64,000 bases of DNA from positions 6,176,001 through 6,240,000 of the forward strand of contig NC_022657.1 of NCBI RefSeq assembly GCF_000494755.1, in the 5' to 3' direction. Position 1 is the first letter of the stretch. Each line of letters starts with the position of its first letter. The notes beneath the pieces are model-generated. The model ran no database searches and was not told the origin of the DNA. It was given only the letters and a program-made list of their open reading frames with translations. Of the stretch, positions 60,330 through 64,000 are shown piece by piece. The translations under genes were made by a program, and so were the position numbers. The stretch is from Amorphoplanes friuliensis DSM 7358 (GTDB lineage: Bacteria > Actinomycetota > Actinomycetes > Mycobacteriales > Micromonosporaceae).

Positions 60330-60672
60330 CGAGCGTCTCGCGGAGAACGGTCACGACGTCGGCTTCCTTCACCCGCTTGGCGTCGAGGACGACCGACCTG
60401 CCGTCGGCGGCACGGACCGTCAATTTCAGGTCGGTACGCCGTGGCTGGGCAAAGAACACCTTGAGTGACGCGCCCAGAACAGACAGGGCCCCACCGGCGC
60501 CGACTGCCACCGTCAGCGTGTCCCAGCCGGCGCCGAGCTCGCCGGGTCGGGGCTTCGCCGGTGTGCGGGAGATCCGGCCCTGGAGGTCTGGCTCGTGGTC
60601 GAGCCAGTCCTGAACCTCGTCGATGCTGCGTACCTGGTCGTCGTCGCCCGAGGCGGTGAGAAAGACGTTCAT
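60304..60672 (-). CDS. EACC1-like effector-associated component
   Basis: 122 residues. The N-terminal soluble part has SIDEVQDWLDHEPDLQGRI, then a hydrophobic glycine-rich helix (WDTLTVAVGAGGALSVLGASL), then a beta-rich half with TDLKLTVRAADGRSVVLDAKRVKEADVVTVL. This is the EACC1 layout of proteins encoded beside caspases and other effectors in filamentous actinobacteria; I assign it by pattern. GGGAG precedes ATG 60672. The 26-bp overlap makes equal synthesis with the caspase likely. It may hold the effector at the membrane. Confidence 0.75.
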   Translation of the reverse strand: MNVFLTASGDDDQVRSIDEVQDWLDHEPDLQGRISRTPAKPRPGELGAGWDTLTVAVGAGGALSVLGASLKVFFAQPRRTDLKLTVRAADGRSVVLDAKRVKEADVVTVLRETLGGATSDGN

Positions 60673-60756
60673 GTCGCTCCCAGTGAGGATCTCGCAACAG
60701 TCGGGCCTATTGTCCGCTGCCTGCCTCTACACGGCGCATCGTCCGATTCGGTACAG

Positions 60757-60774
60757 CGGCTGCCGAAGCAGCCG
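60757..60774 (-). terminator. Hairpin after the NYN/OST-HTH gene
   Basis: CGGCTGC-CGAA-GCAGCCG is a perfect 7-bp stem with a tetraloop, 64 bp past the NYN gene stop on the minus strand. It would separate that gene from the EACC1/caspase operon. Confidence 0.5.
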
Positions 60775-60837
60775 AGGCGGCGAAGCCCTCGCGTGTGCCA
60801 AGTAGATCCAAGGTCGTGTGACAGCCGCGCCGGCCGT

Positions 60838-62124
60838 TCAGGCTGTCGATGCCTCGGCATTGTCGGAGAGGGCTCCCAGCCAGCTTCGGACCGCTGCGAC
60901 GTCGTCGTCCGTGAAGGAGACCTCCGCCGACTCGGCGCGGCTGAGGACGTTGCCGGCGAAGGCGTCGCCGATCTCCGCGGGTGTCGGGGGTGGTTGGCGG
61001 TGCAGCGGGAAGCCGCCGAACGATGTGCCGCGCACGACAAACGCCACGGCACCGCGGCTGACAGGCAGTCCTTGGTCGCGAAGCCGGTCTCGGGACCAGC
61101 CGGTGCACTGTGTCAGGTTGAACTGGTGGGAACCGGCGTAATCGGACAGTGTCTGGTAGATCGCCGGCCACCACGACTGCGGCAGCCGGGGTAGGTCGAG
61201 TTGCTGGACCAGGCGCTCCACGGGCTCGGGAAGTGCCATGCGCTGCTGCGCAGCGGTGGCGTTCTCGAGCGCCGGGTGGCGGCTGCTGTCCCACAGCAGG
61301 TGTTGCGAGATCTGCAGGTTCGGCAGGTCCAGGCTGGCAACGGCACGGGCGAAGCTGCCGAATCCGAACCAGTTGCTCTCGCTGACCGAAGAACCCAGCT
61401 GATTGTGCAACCGCGAAGCCAGCGAGGCCATGTTCAAGGGCTCGGAAGCCTCGTTGTAGTCACGGGTGACGACCGATCGGAACGATTCGTAGGCCTCGCT
61501 CTGGTCACCAGGAGCGCCTTCAGCGGCGAACTCCTTGTCCACCTCGCTGTCCGCATCCTCGTCGAGATTGACCGGCTCGCCCTGAACGAGTGCCAGCAAC
61601 AGCTGGCTGTCGACAACCTGGTCGGCGATCGCGGTGAACGCCTCGGCCGCATCCGCCGGGGACACGATCATGGTTCGGCGGTCGGCGCGGCGCAGCCGTT
61701 GCAGCAACGGCGTCATGTCGGAGTCACCGGACGCGATGACAAACTCGTCGTACCGGGCGTCGGCTGACAACGCATCGACGGCGTCGACGACGATCCTGAT
61801 GTCGGCGGCGTTCTTCGTCCCGCCGTACCGGGGGCAGTCGATCACGTCGAAGCCGGCGCGGACGAACCAGGGCCGGTACCTGGAGAAGTACAAACGGTCC
61901 TGCCCTGCCGTCGTGTCCGAGTTGGGCACCCAGCCGGCGGGGTTCAGGTAACAGCGCAGAACCAGCCACCGACGGGGACCGTCGGTCGTCAGTGCCGTCG
62001 ACAATCGGAGCAGCCAGGATCGCGGATCGCTGGCGAACTGGACCGCCACCTCCGGATCCAGCTTGTAGAGCCCGCTGAACACGTTGTCGAAGTCGAGGTA
62101 GAGCGCTGCCCGGACGTGACCCAT
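60838..62124 (-). CDS. NYN-domain (PIN-like) nuclease with OST-HTH/LOTUS region
   Basis: 428 residues. The NYN domain (1-190) has acidic residues in AALYLDFDNVFSGL, GGTKNAADIRIVVDAVDAL and VIASGDSDMTPLLQRLR, the usual metal-binding set of NYN RNases. A 30-residue acidic linker follows. A LOTUS/OST-HTH-like winged helix (about 220-300; PLNMASLASRLHNQLGSSVSESNWFGFGSFARAVASL) and a second related region (about 310-390; WWPAIYQTLSDYAG) come next. LOTUS domains bind RNA, often G-quadruplexes. A role in RNA cleavage is inferred; the place beside a caspase pair hints at conflict. Confidence 0.82.
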   Translation of the reverse strand: MGHVRAALYLDFDNVFSGLYKLDPEVAVQFASDPRSWLLRLSTALTTDGPRRWLVLRCYLNPAGWVPNSDTTAGQDRLYFSRYRPWFVRAGFDVIDCPRYGGTKNAADIRIVVDAVDALSADARYDEFVIASGDSDMTPLLQRLRRADRRTMIVSPADAAEAFTAIADQVVDSQLLLALVQGEPVNLDEDADSEVDKEFAAEGAPGDQSEAYESFRSVVTRDYNEASEPLNMASLASRLHNQLGSSVSESNWFGFGSFARAVASLDLPNLQISQHLLWDSSRHPALENATAAQQRMALPEPVERLVQQLDLPRLPQSWWPAIYQTLSDYAGSHQFNLTQCTGWSRDRLRDQGLPVSRGAVAFVVRGTSFGGFPLHRQPPPTPAEIGDAFAGNVLSRAESAEVSFTDDDVAAVRSWLGALSDNAEASTA

Positions 62125-62204
62125 GCGGGCAACCTACCAACGCTCGGCGAGCACACCGTCGCCTCCCGGACATTCGTCATCCCCCGCTGCCAGGCGAAAT
62201 CCGC

Positions 62205-62471
62205 TCAGGTCGGCCGGGAGGCCAGCTCGATGGCGGTGATGTCGGACGGGGCGCCGACCCGCACCGGTGGACCCCAGGCTCCGGCGCCGCGGGGGACGTA
62301 CAGCTGGGTGTCGCCGTAGCGGTGCAGGCCGGCGACGGTCGGCATGACCAGCTCGGCGACGTACGGGCCGGGCCAGAGCTGACCGCCGTGGGTGTGGCCG
62401 GTCACGAAGAAGCTGCCGTGCCGGGCCCGCAGCTGAGCCAGCGGCGCCACGGCCGGGCGCAGATCCTGTCA
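62205..62471 (-). pseudogene. Doubly deleted metallophosphoesterase remnant
   Basis: The readable part is DLRPAVAPLAQLRARHGSFFVTG followed at once by HTHGGQLWPGPYVAELVMPTVAG and a normal C-terminus. In intact enzymes the first stretch precedes VTGNHE, about 100 residues before TGHTHGG; here the two are fused at VTG, so the central part is missing. The N-terminal metal motifs are also gone because the sequence ends at a stop at 62469. No function is expected. Confidence 0.75.
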
Positions 62472-62979
62472 CTCAGGAGACAGGCGTCCCCGCTCGGCCT
62501 GACCCTTTCCCGGAGCAGAAGGTGGTGCTGGAAGAGGGTCCGTGGTGGCCTGGATGAGCACGCCGGGCGAGATCTCGATCTGGGCATCGGCCGCCGGGGT
62601 GGGGGTGACCGGCAGGCAGGCGGTGACAGAAACCGTCACCCCGCCGGGGCCGTCACTGATCAGCAGGGTGTCGGTGAGATGCCGGGCCAGCCAGAGACCC
62701 CGTCCACCGGGCGTCTGTGGTGACGGCGGGCCCGCGGGTGCGGGCACCCCGCCGGGGAAGCCCGGTCCGTGGTCGACGATGTCGCAGAGCAGGGTGTCAC
62801 CGTCGCGGCGCAGTTCGATGCGGCCGTGGCCGCCGCCGTGGCGCACCGCGTTTGGTGGCGATCTCGTGGACCGCTACCACGAAGTCGTCGAGTGGGTCGC
62901 CGGTGAGCCCGAAAGTGCGGGCACTGTCGTGAACCGCGTGCCGCAGAGAGGGAAGCTCCTCGGCGGAGAAGTTTTGCAT
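62469..62979 (-). pseudogene. Anti-sigma (RsbW-like) ATPase gene with a frameshift in the N-box
   Basis: The frame starting at 62979 reads SLRHAVHDSARTFGLTGDPLDDFVVAVHEIAT and then goes out of frame at a run of three T (62851-62853; AAA in the gene). Removing one base gives NAVRHGGGHGRIELRRDGD, the N-box of a GHKL ATPase, and continues to GRGLWLARHLTDTLLISDGPGG. Both halves are well preserved, so either this is a recent mutation or a sequence error. An intact product would be a serine-kinase-type anti-sigma factor. Confidence 0.72.
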
Positions 62980-63059
62980 CAGCCCGCCACGAGCCGGCTC
63001 GGCCAGGGGAGGTCGACCTCGTTGACTGCCTCGCTGGGTGCGGGCTCCAACGGGTCCAT
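62979..63059 (-). CDS. Possible 26-residue leader peptide before the anti-sigma ATPase gene
   Basis: ATG 63059 opens a short frame (MDPLEPAPSEAVNEVDLPWP and six more residues) whose TGA overlaps the ATG of the ATPase gene by one base (TGATG). Coupling of this kind suggests it is translated, but no ribosome binding site is clear and it may be the tail of a lost STAS gene. Confidence 0.3.
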   Translation of the reverse strand: MDPLEPAPSEAVNEVDLPWPSRLVAG

Positions 63060-63129
63060 GCCGCCCCGCTTACCCGACCGGTCTCACGGCTGACCCACAG
63101 CAGCCTGTACGACGGTCGTGGGCGGTTCG

Positions 63130-64000
63130 TCAGCTGCCGGGACCGGGTTTCGCGGCATGGTGCGGTGCCGGTGAGGATTCTGCCGATGTGCCGGCCAGGT
63201 GCAGGACGGTGCGGACGCCGTCGAGCAGTTCGCGGCTGGTGAAGGGCTTCTCGACGAGGACAACACCGTCCGGCAGGGTGCCGTTCTCGGTGAGGACGGG
63301 TTCGGCATATCCGGACATGTACAGCACGGGTATGCCCGGCCGGCGCTTCCTGACCTGGGCGGCGACCTCGTTGCCCATCATCCTCGGCATGATCACGTCG
63401 GTGAGGAGAAGGTGGATCGGACCCGGATGTGTCTGCGCAAGATGGATGGCTTCGGTGCCGCCTGTGGCGGCGAGCACGTGATATCCGGCGCGGGTGAGGA
63501 TCCGGGCAGTGATCTGGCGCAGGTCGTCCTCGTCCTCGGCCATGAGGATGGTCTCGTGGGGCGGCGTTCCGGTGGCGATGGCGGCGGCGGGTGGCGCCGC
63601 GGGCAAGGTGCCGGCATCGGTGGAGATGTCGACGGCGGGCAGGAGAATGGTCACGGTGGTGCCGATGCCCGCTTCGGAGTACAGGCGCACGTCGCCGCCC
63701 GCGGCGCTGGCGATGCCGTAGACGGTGGCCAGGCCGAGTCCCGTACCGGAGCCTTTCGGTTTGGTGGTGTAGAACGGCTCGAAGGCTCGTTCGATGACCT
63801 CGGGGGGCATGCCGCTACCCGTGTCGCTGACGCGCAGACGTACGTACCGGCCGGGTGGAAGAGTGCCGCCGGCGCTGTCGTCGGCGGTGATGTCGGCATT
63901 GCTGGTGTCGATGGACAGCGTGCCGCCGCTGGGCATGGCGTCGCGGGCGTTGACGGCCAGGTTGAGCAGGATCTGCTCGAGCTGACCGGCGTCGGCGTGG
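63130..64000 (-). CDS. Hybrid histidine kinase, C-terminal part (HATPase and receiver), cut by window end
   Basis: The reading frame continues past base 64000, so the N-terminus is missing. Visible is the end of HisKA (QLEQILLNLAVNARDAMPSGG with the N-box), an HATPase (RLRVSDTGSGMPPEVIERAFEPFYTTKPKGSGTGLGLATVYG in sense) and a C-terminal receiver (MAEDEDDLRQITARIL, Asp in LLLTDVIMP, EKPFTSRELL). It is a NtrB/PAS-type hybrid kinase with its own receiver at the end. It lies directly upstream of the anti-sigma ATPase gene on the same strand, so a joint stress-signalling operon is possible. Confidence 0.88.
   Translation of the reverse strand, partial: HADAGQLEQILLNLAVNARDAMPSGGTLSIDTSNADITADDSAGGTLPPGRYVRLRVSDTGSGMPPEVIERAFEPFYTTKPKGSGTGLGLATVYGIASAAGGDVRLYSEAGIGTTVTILLPAVDISTDAGTLPAAPPAAAIATGTPPHETILMAEDEDDLRQITARILTRAGYHVLAATGGTEAIHLAQTHPGPIHLLLTDVIMPRMMGNEVAAQVRKRRPGIPVLYMSGYAEPVLTENGTLPDGVVLVEKPFTSRELLDGVRTVLHLAGTSAESSPAPHHAAKPGPGS

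Noticed and set aside
1..64000. Search for tRNA, rRNA, CRISPR repeats, IS ends and phage genes
   Set aside because: No gap showed tRNA-like conserved loops, repeated spacers, transposase or integrase motifs, or structural phage proteins.

Overview
The window is GC-rich, densely packed actinobacterial DNA with many GTG and TTG starts. The gene families point to a Micromonosporaceae relative such as Actinoplanes: a kinase/AAA/GAF/GGDEF giant protein, secreted glycosidases with CBM35 and ricin-type lectin modules, DUF2267, several OmpR-type two-component systems, and a caspase paired with an EACC1-like protein. This placement rests on gene content and base composition, not on a marker gene. I saw no rRNA, tRNA, CRISPR array, insertion sequence or phage module.

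Layout. 1-5.9 kb: an AtuA / acyl-CoA carboxylase beta / biotin carboxylase-BCCP operon with an overlapping TetR gene and an inverted repeat before the first gene. 5.9-13.2 kb: small unknown proteins, an MBL-fold hydrolase, PRC-barrel-like and DUF2267 proteins (two likely under sigma-B-like promoters), a lipoprotein sulfatase, an SRPBCC protein and a CocE/NonD hydrolase. 13.3-16.1 kb: a secreted GH31 enzyme with two CBM35 modules, ending in a strong hairpin. 16.1-17.9 kb: unknown proteins, an Imm1-type immunity protein and a SnoaL-like protein. 17.9-23.6 kb: an ECF sigma factor directly behind a 1564-residue kinase/ATPase/GAF/diguanylate cyclase. 23.7-28 kb: a GH97 enzyme and a PQQ-type sugar dehydrogenase, both with ricin-B lectin domains.

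28.2-38.9 kb: a two-component system divergent from a membrane-anchored trypsin-like protease; an ArsR/SRPBCC/reductase operon with a leaderless promoter; bluB; a remnant of the protease 3' end; transglutaminase, oxidoreductase, cupin and AraC genes; a SnoaL/TetR divergent pair. 38.9-43.2 kb: a stand-alone D-type DNA ligase, a TetR/alpha-beta hydrolase divergent pair with a clear palindrome, and a SpoIIE phosphatase. 43.2-53.2 kb: a lipoprotein and a MacB-like export system, two two-component systems meeting tail to tail, and a glycosyltransferase pair. Three promoter regions around the paralogous two-component systems share TAA-type direct repeats with an 11-bp period.

53.4-64 kb is the accessory end: an HTH gene with a broken nucleotidyltransferase-type toxin gene, a meta-cleavage set (catechol 2,3-dioxygenase, ferredoxin, hydrolase, GntR), a caspase/EACC1 pair followed by an NYN/OST-HTH nuclease-like protein, a doubly deleted metallophosphoesterase remnant, a frameshifted anti-sigma ATPase gene, and the 3' part of a hybrid histidine kinase that runs off the window. 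The best candidates for little-described biology are the caspase/EACC1/NYN-OST-HTH block and the giant kinase-cyclase joined to an ECF sigma factor.
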